Assembly: GCF_013085465.1 (NCBI RefSeq)
Contig: NZ_CP049838.1
Location: 4,154,001 to 4,218,000 of the forward strand
Reading direction: 5' to 3'
From: Streptomyces asoensis
Lineage (GTDB): Bacteria > Actinomycetota > Actinomycetes > Streptomycetales > Streptomycetaceae
DNA: 64,000 nt
Positions 18,220 to 28,818 of the stretch are shown here, one piece after another. Position 1 is the first letter of the stretch. Every line of letters begins with the position of its first letter. The position numbers and the translations under genes were made by a program. The notes beneath the pieces were generated by a model. The model was not told the origin of the DNA. It searched no databases and saw only the letters and a list, made by a program, of their open reading frames with translations.

Positions 18220-18300
18220 GGGGTGCGGGGGCGGCCCCTGGTGGGGTGGAAGGGGCGGAGCCCCTGGGATGGGACGGGTAGGGGCGGCGGGGGCGAGAAA
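18220..18300. repeat. Dispersed GC-rich hairpin element (copy 1)
   Basis: Contains GGGGCGGAGCCCCTGG then GGGACGGGTAGGGGCGG and GGGGGCGAGAAA. A close variant (GGGAAGGGTAAGGGCGG, GGGGCGAGAAA) occurs at about 25440-25490, and shorter relatives near 57684-57721. From general knowledge such sequences are common between genes in Streptomyces genomes. Confidence 0.65.
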
Positions 18301-18370
18301 AGTCGACGCCGACCCCACCCCGCGGGACGCTGAAAGCGCCCCCTCTTGGCAAGCCGACCCCCAAGAGACA

Positions 18371-18387
18371 CGTTGCCCATGGCAACG
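18371..18387. promoter_or_regulatory. Palindrome in the leader of the DJ-1/PfpI gene
   Basis: CGTTGCCCATGGCAACG is a perfect inverted repeat (7-bp arms, 3-base centre) 25 bases before the start codon. It could be an operator or a leader hairpin. Confidence 0.45.
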
Positions 18388-18411
18388 CCCGCCCGAGAGG
18401 AGCCGCCCACC

Positions 18412-18978
18412 ATGACCGCGAAAATCCTGATCGTCACCGGCGACGCAGCGGAATCCCTGGAAGTCCTCTACCCCTACCAGCGCCTCCGCGAGGAAGGCTA
18501 CGAGGTCCACATCGCCGCCCCCACCCGCAAAAAGCTCCAGTTCGTCGTCCACGACTTCGAACCCGGCTTCGACACCTACACCGAGAAGCCCGGCTACACC
18601 TGGCCCGCCGACCTCGCCTTCTCCGAGGTCGACCCCGGCCAGTACGCCGCCGTCGTCATCCCCGGCGGCCGGGCCCCCGAGTACCTCCGCAACGACCCCG
18701 AACTCCGCAAGATCCTCAAGTCGTTCTTCGACGCCGACAAACCGGTCGCCCAGATCTGCCACGGCCCCCTGCTCACCGCGGCCGCCGACGCCCTCCACGG
18801 CCGACGCGTCACGGCGTACCCGGCGCTGGAGCTCGACATGCAGTCGGCAGGCGCCACCTTCCAGGACGCCGAGGCAGTGGTCGACGGCACCCTCGTCTCC
18901 GCCCGCGCCTGGCCGGACCACTCGGCCTGGATGCGCGAGTTCCTGAAGGTGCTACGCACCAAGGCACCAGTGACGTGA
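18412..18978 (+). CDS. DJ-1/PfpI-family protein (amidotransferase-like fold)
   Basis: A 188-residue single-domain protein. The nucleophile elbow Cys116 is in AQICHGPLL, and VVIPGGRAPEYL is the conserved acid/glycine loop of the family. Members act as deglycases, chaperones or proteases; the activity here cannot be assigned. ATG at 18412 follows GAGAGGAG and the palindrome at 18371-18387; an upstream in-frame ATG region lies in leader DNA. It stands alone on the plus strand, convergent with the HAD gene across a terminator. Confidence 0.92.
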   Translation: MTAKILIVTGDAAESLEVLYPYQRLREEGYEVHIAAPTRKKLQFVVHDFEPGFDTYTEKPGYTWPADLAFSEVDPGQYAAVVIPGGRAPEYLRNDPELRKILKSFFDADKPVAQICHGPLLTAAADALHGRRVTAYPALELDMQSAGATFQDAEAVVDGTLVSARAWPDHSAWMREFLKVLRTKAPVT

Positions 18979-19043
18979 CCTGACCCACCCCACCGAGGCC
19001 GCCGACAGCCGACCGCCGGCCGCCCGCCACTCCGACCCCAACA

Positions 19044-19070
19044 GGTGCGGCGCCCCCAGGACGCCGCACC
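19044..19070. terminator. Bidirectional terminator between DJ-1/PfpI and HAD genes
   Basis: GGTGCGGCG / CGCCGCACC is a perfect 9-bp stem with a 9-base loop between convergent stops. No long T-run, as usual for Streptomyces. Confidence 0.75.
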
Positions 19071-19104
19071 CGCTCCGACGCTCGAGGCAGCCACCCGCAA
19101 ACCC

Positions 19105-19776
19105 CTACGCGGCCGCAGCCAACCACCCCGCGACCTCCACCGCCTCCCCCAACGTGTCCACCACCGGCACCCCCACCCCCTCCAGGCTGGCCCGACTGTG
19201 CGACCCGCCGGTGTACAGGACGGCCCGCGCGCCCACATGCAACGCGGCCACCGCGTCATCGGCGGCATCCCCGATCACCACCGTGCGCGCCGCCTGCACC
19301 CCGGTCAGCGCCTCGAGGTGCCGCACCATGTGCTCGGCCTTGCTGCCCCCGGAGGGCCCGGTCCGCCCGTCGACCCGTACGAAGTGCGGCTCGATCCCGA
19401 ACCCCCGGACCAGCGGCACGAGTTCATCGTGCACATACATACTCAGCAGCGACTGACTGTGCCCCGCCGCCCGCCACCCCGCGAGCAGCTCCACCGCGCC
19501 CTCGGTGAGCCCGCACCGCACCCGGTGCTCGGCGTAGTACCGGTGGAAGACGTCGTCCATGACCTCCCACTCGGCATCGGTGGGCAGCCTTCCCATCAGC
19601 CGCTCGTAGAACTTCGGCACCGGAACGCAGTACAGCGCCCGGTACCGCTCCAGCGTGATCGGCTCCAGCCCCAGCTCGACGAATGCCGCGTTCGTCGCCC
19701 CGATGATCGCGTCGTTGTCGTGGAACAGCGTCCCGTTCCAGTCCCAGACGATGTGCGCCGCTTCCTGCTTCCCCAT
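19105..19776 (-). CDS. HAD-superfamily hydrolase (phosphoglycolate-phosphatase type)
   Basis: A 223-residue HAD enzyme with a C1-type cap. Motif I is VWDWNGTLF (nucleophile Asp then Asn where many family members have Asp), motif II lies around LLSMYVHDE, and motif III/IV are GGSKAEHM and VVIGDAADDAVAA. It would hydrolyse a small phosphate ester in the cytoplasm. ATG at 19776 has a weak GCAGGT upstream; the longer frame to 19806 has no better site. Streptomyces relatives share the DWNGTL motif to my knowledge, so activity is probably intact. Confidence 0.88.
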   Translation of the reverse strand: MGKQEAAHIVWDWNGTLFHDNDAIIGATNAAFVELGLEPITLERYRALYCVPVPKFYERLMGRLPTDAEWEVMDDVFHRYYAEHRVRCGLTEGAVELLAGWRAAGHSQSLLSMYVHDELVPLVRGFGIEPHFVRVDGRTGPSGGSKAEHMVRHLEALTGVQAARTVVIGDAADDAVAALHVGARAVLYTGGSHSRASLEGVGVPVVDTLGEAVEVAGWLAAAA

Positions 19777-19889
19777 ACCTGCAAACGTACCCGCCACCAC
19801 CGACAATCAAGTGACCGACCGAAGCGGCGCCCGGCCCCACCAGGCCAGGCAGGCCGGCAGGCCGGCAATCAGCAGCCGGCCGGGCGAGC

Positions 19890-20405
19890 TCAGTCGCCGG
19901 ACCCCACCAGCGTCGGGATCTCCTGCCTGGCGAACCACAACAGCTCATGGTCCTCGGCCCCGTCGACGACGAACTGCGCGTCGTCGTCCCCGCCGTCCGC
20001 CGCCGTGACCGCCGCCGCCGCGGCGGCCACGTCCGCCTCCGCCTCCCCGGCGTCGACGTGCACCGCGGCCGCCTTGGCCAGCGGCACGGCACCCGTCACC
20101 CGCACCTCGCCCAGCGCCGCCGGATCGAGCCCCCGGTCGGGGTCCGCGGCGGCCGCGCGGTCGGGTACGTCGACGGCGACCACGACCCGGCGCCGCGGGG
20201 CACCGGGATCCGCCGCGAGCAACCGCAGCGAGGCGAGCGCGGCCCGGCTGAGCGCCGCGTACTCCAGCTCCTCGATGTCGTCGGAGACGTACCACTCGCG
20301 CAACGCGGGCGTGACGGCGTACGCGGCGAGCGGCCCGGACCCCAGCTCACCCGTCTTGTGCGCCTCGGCGAGACCGGGGAGGGTCAGGGGGACGTAGACG
20401 CGCAT
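19890..20405 (-). CDS. Conserved actinobacterial protein of unknown function
   Basis: A 171-residue protein beginning MRVYVPLTLPGLAEAHKTGELG. It has a b-a-b-like start, an Ala/Asp/Val-rich middle (VHVDAGEAEADVAAAAAAV) and ends ELLWFARQEIPTLVGSGD. No signal peptide, membrane span or catalytic motif is visible. It is conserved next to the Rv3235-like/secA block as far as I recall. It is divergent from that gene across a 335-base gap. No function assigned. Confidence 0.82.
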   Translation of the reverse strand: MRVYVPLTLPGLAEAHKTGELGSGPLAAYAVTPALREWYVSDDIEELEYAALSRAALASLRLLAADPGAPRRRVVVAVDVPDRAAAADPDRGLDPAALGEVRVTGAVPLAKAAAVHVDAGEAEADVAAAAAAVTAADGGDDDAQFVVDGAEDHELLWFARQEIPTLVGSGD

Positions 20406-20740
20406 GGCTGGCCGCTCTTTCGTGGTCACAGGCTCGGACTTCGGTGCCCTTGGAGAGGACGGTTCCGCGCCTCCCCGAGGGCCTTCAGGATACGTGCGGC
20501 CGTCCCCTTTCGGGCCCCTGCCCACACCCCCGCGACCGTCAACCCCGACCCACGCCACTCACCCGGCCCGCCCCCGCAGCACCAGGCTTCCACCACCCCC
20601 CACCACCCCTGATAGGTGAACTTCCCAGCCCCTCGACGCGAGCTCTCCGCTTCCTTGCAGTCACGGACCGCAACCCCGTACAAGATCCGCAACGGCAAGT
20701 TACCGACCGGTATGGCCGAGCTCACCGAACGGGGACACCC
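20406..20740. other. 335-base divergent intergenic region
   Basis: It separates the unknown protein (minus) from the Rv3235-like gene (plus). It should hold both promoters. I see no convincing RNA gene, repeat or further coding region; the only open frames are GC-bias shadows. Confidence 0.6.
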
Positions 20741-21469
20741 ATGAACAAGGTCATGACGAGGACGCAGCACCACCCCGCGCAGCACCACCCCGGCACCCGC
20801 CCTCCCGGCCGCCGCGACACCCGCCGCCCCGCAGGCGCCCCACCCCGCACCCCGAGCGGCGGCGCCCCCCGTACGGCACCCGGCGGCGGCCGCCCACCCG
20901 GTCCCCCCGGCACCAGCTCCCCCACCCGCACCCGCCCCGCCGACGGCCGCCCCACAACCCCCAACTCCCTCACCCGCCACCCGAACCCCCGACCCGGTAC
21001 CAGTACCGGCACCGGCAGCGGCAGCGGCAGCGGCAGCGGCACCGACACCGGCATCAGCACCCCCACCAAGGCCCCCACCGGCTCCCCGACCGGCCCCGCC
21101 CAGACCCCCCGCCGCCCCGTCTCCCAGCCACGCCCCACAGACCTCTTCGCCGACCGCCTCCTCGCCGTCCTGACCGGCCAACGCCCGGTGCACTTCATGC
21201 TCCGGCACACCCTCGGCCACGCCTACGACGACCTGGCCCACCTCGCCGAACGCGGCCCCCTGCGCACCACCCACGGCGCCCGCCCCGTCGTCCGGGACAT
21301 CGGCTACTACGTCCCCCGCCCCGGCGCCATCGAGGCCTTCGCCCGCATCGGCGCCGGCGACCGCCTGCGAGCCATGGCCTTCCGCCTGGAACTCGGCACC
21401 GACCACCGCTGGCGCTGCACCGCGGTGGAACTCGACGGCACCCGCAGGCCCCGCCCCCAGGACGACTGA
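20741..21469 (+). CDS. Rv3235-family protein with disordered N-terminal half
   Basis: 242 residues. The first about 125 residues are Pro/Thr/Gly/Ser-rich (including a GTGSGSGSGSGTDTG run) and probably disordered. The folded part starts at RPTDLFADRLLAVLTGQRPVHFML and ends with an a+b region around VVRDIGYYVPRPGAIEAFARIG. The homologue Rv3235 in M. tuberculosis is also near secA1, so its role may connect to export or ribosome hibernation; the actual function is unknown. ATG at 20741 has GGGGAC upstream; a second ATG lies four codons later. A hairpin terminator follows at 21497-21527. Confidence 0.85.
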   Translation: MNKVMTRTQHHPAQHHPGTRPPGRRDTRRPAGAPPRTPSGGAPRTAPGGGRPPGPPGTSSPTRTRPADGRPTTPNSLTRHPNPRPGTSTGTGSGSGSGSGTDTGISTPTKAPTGSPTGPAQTPRRPVSQPRPTDLFADRLLAVLTGQRPVHFMLRHTLGHAYDDLAHLAERGPLRTTHGARPVVRDIGYYVPRPGAIEAFARIGAGDRLRAMAFRLELGTDHRWRCTAVELDGTRRPRPQDD

Positions 21470-21496
21470 GCCACCCCAGAACCGCCGAACAGCAAA

Positions 21497-21527
21497 GGGC
21501 CGGGCTCACCCGAAGGTGACCCGGCCC
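21497..21527. terminator. Bidirectional terminator between Rv3235-like gene and secA
   Basis: GGGCCGGGCTCACC / GGTGACCCGGCCC forms a 13-bp stem with one bulged C and a CGAA loop, followed on the plus strand by TCAA. It lies between convergent genes. Confidence 0.85.
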
Positions 21528-21631
21528 TCAAGCCGCTACGAAGCCCACAGCACCGTCACGCCATACGTCACAGACGTCATGCCACGCATCGCACGTGACG
21601 CCCGGCAGACAGCGCCGCAGGCAACCGCGCC

Positions 21632-24478
<2,847 letters not shown>

Positions 24479-24759
24479 GGGGGTTGGTCTCCTTGCCGGT
24501 CGGGCCTGGGACGGTCGGTTTCCAGTGGACTTACTGAGCAACGGCCATCGTATGCGAGGACCCCGCCACCCCGGGAGGCCTGCCGCGACGAGGACCACAC
24601 ACTGCTGCGCACCTGCTCCAAAATCTTCTTCAAAGGGGACAACGGCCGGGCCCCGCCGATGGTGCCGCGCCCGCCGGACGAATTGCGCGAATTGTGATCA
24701 CGCGCTCACACACGGCGAAAAGATGGCGCCCGCCGGGACACCCCGCGCAGAATCGGCCG

Positions 24760-25401
24760 ATGGAGCCCGAGCCCGTCACCCTCACCACCCCCCGCCTCGT
24801 CCTGCGCCCCCTCGACCCGCAGGACGCCGACGCCGTGTACACCGCCGCCCAGGACCCCGACATCCAGCGCTGGACCACGATCCCCTCCCCCTACCTCCCC
24901 GAGCACGCCCGAAGCTTCACCGAACTGCTCGCCCCGGAGGGCTGGGCGAGCGGCTCCATGTTCACCTTCGGCGTCTTCCTCCCCGACGGAGCCCTCACCG
25001 GCGTCCTCAGCCTCACCATGCGCTCCCCGGGCACGGCCGAGGTCGGCTTCTGGGCGGCCAAGGAACACCGCGGCCACGGCTACACCACCGAGGCCACCCT
25101 CACCGCCGCCCGCTGGGCCTTCACCACCCTCCCCGTCGACCGCGTCGAATGGCGGGCCGAAATCGGCAACACCGCCTCCCGCGCGGTCGCCGAGAACGCC
25201 GGCTTCACCCTGGAAGGCACCCTCCGCTCGGCCATCGCCAACAAGGGCGTACGCCGCGACTGCTGGCTGGCCTCCCTGCTCCCGTCGGACCTGGGACTGC
25301 CGTCGACGGCCCCGTACGTTCCGGCACCCTCCAGCCCGTCCGGAGCTTCCGGGGGCACAGCCGGCCCGTCCGGGGGCACAGCCGGCCCGTCCGGCGTTTG
25401 A
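24760..25401 (+). CDS. GNAT N-acetyltransferase (RimJ/RimL type)
   Basis: 213 residues. The N-terminal strand LTTPRLVLRPLDPQDADAVY, the acetyl-CoA loop HRGHGYTTEAT and the downstream RVEWRAEIGNTASRAVAENAGF are typical of RimJ/RimL acetyltransferases. These acetylate protein N-termini or small amines in the cytoplasm. The tail SPSGASGGTAGPSGGTAGPSGV is encoded by the first part of a dispersed repeat element (25350-25490), so the ancestral gene probably ended near residue 190. ATG at 24760. Confidence 0.9.
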   Translation: MEPEPVTLTTPRLVLRPLDPQDADAVYTAAQDPDIQRWTTIPSPYLPEHARSFTELLAPEGWASGSMFTFGVFLPDGALTGVLSLTMRSPGTAEVGFWAAKEHRGHGYTTEATLTAARWAFTTLPVDRVEWRAEIGNTASRAVAENAGFTLEGTLRSAIANKGVRRDCWLASLLPSDLGLPSTAPYVPAPSSPSGASGGTAGPSGGTAGPSGV

Positions 25402-25490
25402 GGACGAGGGCCGTCCAGGCCGAAAGCGGGGGTCCGGGGGCGGCAGCCCCCAGGGCCGGGAAGGGTAAGGGCGGCGGGGCGAGAAACCCC
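25350..25490. repeat. Dispersed GC-rich hairpin element (copy 2), overlapping a GNAT gene end
   Basis: Contains CCGGCCCGTCCGGGGGCACAG repeated twice, then GGCGTTTGAGGACGAGG, GGCCGAAAGCGGGGGTCC, the GGGGGCGGCAGCCCCC hairpin and GGGAAGGGTAAGGGCGG with GGGGCGAGAAA. The end matches the element at 18220-18300. The first bases code the C-terminal Gly/Ser/Pro tail of the GNAT protein. Confidence 0.75.
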
Positions 25491-25563
25491 ACGGCGGCCA
25501 CCCCCACCCCCCAAACCCCCAGCTCACCCCGCACTGTCAGTCCCACCCCCTATCGTGCGAGCC

Positions 25564-26763
25564 ATGACGACCCCGCGCCCCGACACCGCCCTCTCGGCAG
25601 ACGAAGCCCGCCGCATCGCCCTACGCGCGCAAGGCTTCCTCGGCACCCCCGACCGCAAGGCCGGCGTCCGCGGCGCCCTTCGTCACCTAGGCGCGGTCCA
25701 GCTCGACACCATCTCGGTCCTGGCCCGCTCCCACGAGCTCATCCCCTACGCCCGCCTGGGAGCGGTAGGCCGCAAGACGGTCGAGGACGCGTACTGGAAG
25801 CCCGAGTCCGCCGGCACGCCCGCCGCACGACCGCACGCCTTCGAGTACTGGTCCCACGCCGCCTGCATCCTCCCCATCGAGGAATGGCCCCACTTCGCCT
25901 TCCGCCGCCGCGCCTACCGCGCCCGCCCGCACTGGAACCACACCCTCCCGGACGGCACGTACGACCAGGTCGTCAAGCAGCTCCGCACCGAAGGCCCCCT
26001 CACCGCCACCGAGTTGGGCGGAGCGAAGAAGACCAGCGAGTGGTGGGACTGGTCCGGCACCAAGGTCGCGGTGGAACGCGCGCTGATGTACGGCGAGGTG
26101 GTCTGCGTGGAGCGCCGCGGCTGGAAGCGCGTGTACGACCTCGCCGAACGCGCCGTACCCGCCGACCTGCTGCACGACGAACTGGACGACACCGAGTGCC
26201 TGCGCCGCCTCGTCCGCCTGGCCGGCCAGTCGCTCGGCGTGGGCACGCGCGCGGACATCGCCGACTACCACCGTCTCAAGGGCGAACAGGTCGACACCGT
26301 GATCGCCGACTCGGGCCTGGTCCCGGTCACGGTCGAAGGCTGGGGCAAGCCCGCCTGGGCCGACCCGGCGGCCCTGGAAACGCCCCCGCGCGGCCGCCAC
26401 CGCACCACGCTCCTGTCCCCCTTCGACTCCCTGATCTGGGAGCGGGCGCGCACCGAGCGGATCTTCGGCTTCACCCATCGCCTGGAGGCCTACGTCCCCA
26501 AGCCGAAGCGCATCCACGGCTACTTCGCGATGCCGGTCCTGGCCGGCGGCCGGCTCGTCGGCCGCGTGGACCCGGCCCGCGAGGGCCGCACCCTGATCGC
26601 CAGGCAGGTCACGCTGGACGGCCCGAAGGCGGTCCCGGCGGTGGCCCAGGCCCTGCTCGAGGCGGCGACCTGGGTGGACTGCACGGACGTACGCGTGGAG
26701 CGCGTGGACGCCCCGGACCTGCGCGAGCCCCTCATCGGAGAACTCACCCGCGCACTGGCCTGA
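25564..26763 (+). CDS. Winged-helix DNA glycosylase, YcaQ/AlkZ family
   Basis: 399 residues. The N-terminal region holds the catalytic-motif segment GAVQLDTISVLARSHEL, and winged-helix-type helices follow, with TELGGAKKTSEWWDWSGTK and the C-terminal DSLIWERARTERIFGFTHRLEAY conserved in the family. Known members unhook DNA interstrand crosslinks or remove bulky adducts in the cytoplasm. The motif is Gln-x-Asp, which from memory marks the YcaQ/AlkX type more than the Gln-x-Gln antibiotic self-resistance type. ATG at 25564 chosen; the GTG at 25555 is possible. Stands alone on the plus strand after the repeat element. Confidence 0.85.
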   Translation: MTTPRPDTALSADEARRIALRAQGFLGTPDRKAGVRGALRHLGAVQLDTISVLARSHELIPYARLGAVGRKTVEDAYWKPESAGTPAARPHAFEYWSHAACILPIEEWPHFAFRRRAYRARPHWNHTLPDGTYDQVVKQLRTEGPLTATELGGAKKTSEWWDWSGTKVAVERALMYGEVVCVERRGWKRVYDLAERAVPADLLHDELDDTECLRRLVRLAGQSLGVGTRADIADYHRLKGEQVDTVIADSGLVPVTVEGWGKPAWADPAALETPPRGRHRTTLLSPFDSLIWERARTERIFGFTHRLEAYVPKPKRIHGYFAMPVLAGGRLVGRVDPAREGRTLIARQVTLDGPKAVPAVAQALLEAATWVDCTDVRVERVDAPDLREPLIGELTRALA

Positions 26764-26836
26764 CCCGAGCGAGCCACATCTGAGCCGGGCTGCATCAGGA
26801 CTGAACCGGGCCGGTCCCAGACCCGGCTCGACGGAT

Positions 26837-26868
26837 CACCGGCTCACCGGCTCACCGGCTCACCGGAT
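26837..26868. repeat. 8-bp tandem repeat at the 3' end of a response regulator
   Basis: CACCGGCT is repeated three times with a fourth CACCGGAT (26837-26868). The stop codon of the response-regulator gene (26860-26862, minus strand) lies inside it. Probably replication slippage just after the gene end. Confidence 0.8.
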
Positions 26869-27606
26869 CTCGAGAATCTTCTCCCGCATCGCGTACACGA
26901 CCGCCTCCATCCTGGAGTGCAGCTGAAGCTTCTCCAGGATGTTGCGCACATGGTTCTTCACGGTGTTCTCGGAGATGAACAACTCCTTGGCGATATCACG
27001 GTTGTTCATTCCCGTGGCGACCAGCTTGAGCACCTCCAGCTCCCGGTCCGTCAGCCGCGGCGCGGGGACGAGGCGACGCTCGTCGGTCCGCTGGATCATC
27101 GACTTGAACTCGGTGAGCAGCTTCGACGCCATGGAGGGGCTGATCTGTGACTGACCGTCGGCGACGGCGCGGATCGCGGTGGCGACCTCGTCCGTGGAGA
27201 TCTCCTTGAGGAGGTAGCCGGTCGCGCCGGCCTTGATCGCCTCGTAGAGGTCGGCCTCCTCGTCACTGATCGTCAGCATGATGATCTTCGCGCTGGGAGC
27301 CACCTCCTTGATGGAGGTGCACGCCTCGATACCGCCGCGCTTGGGCATCCGCACGTCCATCAGCACGATGTCCGGCAGCAGGTCGGCCGCCTTGTCCACG
27401 GCCTCGGCGCCGTCACCCGCCTCGCCGACGACCTGGATGTCCTCCTCGGCCGCGAGCACGATCTCCAGTCCGCGGCGGAACAGGGCGTGATCGTCCACGA
27501 CAAGGACTCTGATCGGCTCCTTGCGTGAGGTGCCCCCGTCCGGGCCCATGCCGACGACGCCGTCGTCGGCATCGTCGTCCCGCATCGGTCCGAAGCTGTC
27601 CGCCAT
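26860..27606 (-). CDS. NarL/LuxR-type response regulator (orphan)
   Basis: 248 residues. After a 28-residue acidic N-tail, the receiver begins IRVLVVDDHALFRRGLEIVL with phospho-acceptor Asp in IVLMDVRMPKRGG and the switch Thr/Lys region; the LuxR HTH is LTDRELEVLKLVATGMNNRDIAKELFISENTVKNHVR. ATG at 27606 has GGGGGAGG upstream. No kinase adjoins it. It lies downstream of the hpf terminator and appears monocistronic. Targets unknown. Confidence 0.93.
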   Translation of the reverse strand: MADSFGPMRDDDADDGVVGMGPDGGTSRKEPIRVLVVDDHALFRRGLEIVLAAEEDIQVVGEAGDGAEAVDKAADLLPDIVLMDVRMPKRGGIEACTSIKEVAPSAKIIMLTISDEEADLYEAIKAGATGYLLKEISTDEVATAIRAVADGQSQISPSMASKLLTEFKSMIQRTDERRLVPAPRLTDRELEVLKLVATGMNNRDIAKELFISENTVKNHVRNILEKLQLHSRMEAVVYAMREKILEIR

Positions 27607-27718
27607 CGTTCCTCCCCCTGAAGGCTGTGGCCGTGGTCCTGTGCCGTCGCCAACCCAAGGCAGCGGCCCACCGGTTGAGCCGCCCTGGCCATGATTCCAT
27701 GCCCGGACGACAACGCGG

Positions 27719-27802
27719 TGACAGAGCGGTGCCCAAAGGGGTCGCACACGGGTGCCCCTGGGGGCGCACACAGCGCTCCAGGGGCACACCGCTCAGCTGT
27801 CA
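27719..27802. terminator. Nested-stem terminator downstream of hpf
   Basis: Outer arms TGACAGAGCGGTG (27719-27731) and CACCGCTC...CTGTCA (27787-27802) enclose an inner perfect 10-bp stem GTGCCCCTGG / CCAGGGGCAC (27752-27761, 27778-27787). The structure lies between the hpf stop (27813) and the response-regulator start and could end the hpf transcript. Confidence 0.65.
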
Positions 27803-27812
27803 CCGGGCAGCG

Positions 27813-28505
27813 TCAGCCGCCCAACGTGCCGCCCGCCTCGGGCGAGTGCGCCTGGGCCACCATCGGGTCGGTGTCGAGGTAGATCACGCCGTAGTCGTAG
27901 GCGTGACGCCGGTAGACGACGCTGGGCTGCTTGGTCTCGGAGTCGACGAACAGATAGAAGTCGTGTCCGACCAGTTCCATCTCGTAGAGAGCCTGGTCGA
28001 GTGTCATCGGAGCGGCGACGTGGGTCTTCTCGCGCACCACGAGGGGGCCGTCGCCCTGCACCTCCAGCGAGCCGATCCGCTTGGTCGGCACGCTGTCCGA
28101 CTCGTCGGCGGGGACGGGACGGCCGTTGCCGTTGAGCGTCGCCACACCGGGGACGTAGTCGGAAACCTCCGCCGCGGAGATCCTGCGGGCGCCGCGGCGC
28201 GTGTAACGCTTGTCGTGCTGCTTGCGCAGCTGGGCATCCAGCTTCTCCGCCGCCAGGTCGAGTGCCGCGTACGGGTCGTTGGCCGCCGCCTCCGCCCGGA
28301 TCACAGGGCCGCGGGAGCGGAGTGTGATCTCCACTCGGTCGCACCGGTCGGCCTGTCGGGGGTTGGGCTCCTTGGACACCTCCACGTCGAGGCTGATCAC
28401 CTTGCCGTCAAGCTTCTGGATCTTCTCCAGGTTCAGCTTGTCGGCCACGTGCTTGCGGAACCGCTCGGGCACCTCGGTCTTGCGGCCCTTGACGACGATG
28501 TCCAC
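27813..28505 (-). CDS. hpf: Ribosome hibernation promoting factor, long form
   Basis: 230 residues, long-form length. The N-terminal ribosome-binding domain starts VDIVVKGRKTEVPERFRKHVADKL (about 1-105), a linker follows, and the C-terminal dimerisation domain (about 150-230) shows KTHVAAPMTLDQALYEMELVGHDF and the conserved VVYRRHAYDYGVIYL. Long HPF binds the 30S subunit and joins 70S ribosomes into inactive 100S dimers in stationary phase or stress. GTG at 28505 has GGAACGGAG upstream. The promoter side (28506-28818) is unusually AT-rich locally. Confidence 0.95.
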   Translation of the reverse strand: MDIVVKGRKTEVPERFRKHVADKLNLEKIQKLDGKVISLDVEVSKEPNPRQADRCDRVEITLRSRGPVIRAEAAANDPYAALDLAAEKLDAQLRKQHDKRYTRRGARRISAAEVSDYVPGVATLNGNGRPVPADESDSVPTKRIGSLEVQGDGPLVVREKTHVAAPMTLDQALYEMELVGHDFYLFVDSETKQPSVVYRRHAYDYGVIYLDTDPMVAQAHSPEAGGTLGG

Positions 28506-28818
28506 GCAGAACTCCGTTCCCGGATCACTCCGCTTCGGTGCGGAGCGTCTCCCTTTTGCACCAGGCTCCGGTGAGCACCGGAACCTCGGACTCGGTGACT
28601 TCCACCTCCTTCTCCCCCATGGGCGAGATCTACACCCCAGGCGCTGCGGAAGATTTCGAAAACCGCAGCACGGCATTCGGATATGAGAGGTGTGGCCTGC
28701 GGCTTTCCCTCACAACCGAACATATCTCGCCCGGACGGATGTCGTCACCCTCTACTGCGACGTACCTCCGTTCAGGCGAATTGGCCCTCTCATTACCTGC
28801 AACGACGCAAGTTCTCGC
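28506..28818. other. 313-base promoter interval between hpf and comF-like gene
   Basis: Less GC-rich than the surroundings and without a convincing gene. It should carry the hpf promoter. I looked for a SigR-type GGAAT-N18-GTT site and a SigB-type site but none stood out clearly. Confidence 0.5.

Larger units (their letters stand above)
17195..18411. other. Gene-free 1.2-kb interval between gdh and the DJ-1/PfpI gene
   Basis: No convincing gene is seen; the open frames through it are created by tandem repeats and GC bias. It carries the gdh promoter side (17195 to about 17570), a GGGGCC-CTTTC-GGCCCC hairpin at 17410-17426, a 55-bp repeat at 17811-17920 plus a partial copy, nine 26-bp repeats at 17986-18219, a dispersed hairpin element at 18220-18300 and a short palindrome at 18371-18387. 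The genes either side are divergent, so this is also a double promoter region. Confidence 0.8.

Noticed and set aside
17569..18921. Open frames through the 26-bp repeat array on both strands
   Set aside because: The frames exist because the repeat lacks stops (26 is not a multiple of three, so all frames are read in turn). The proteins would be pure repeats without a credible start or ribosome binding site.
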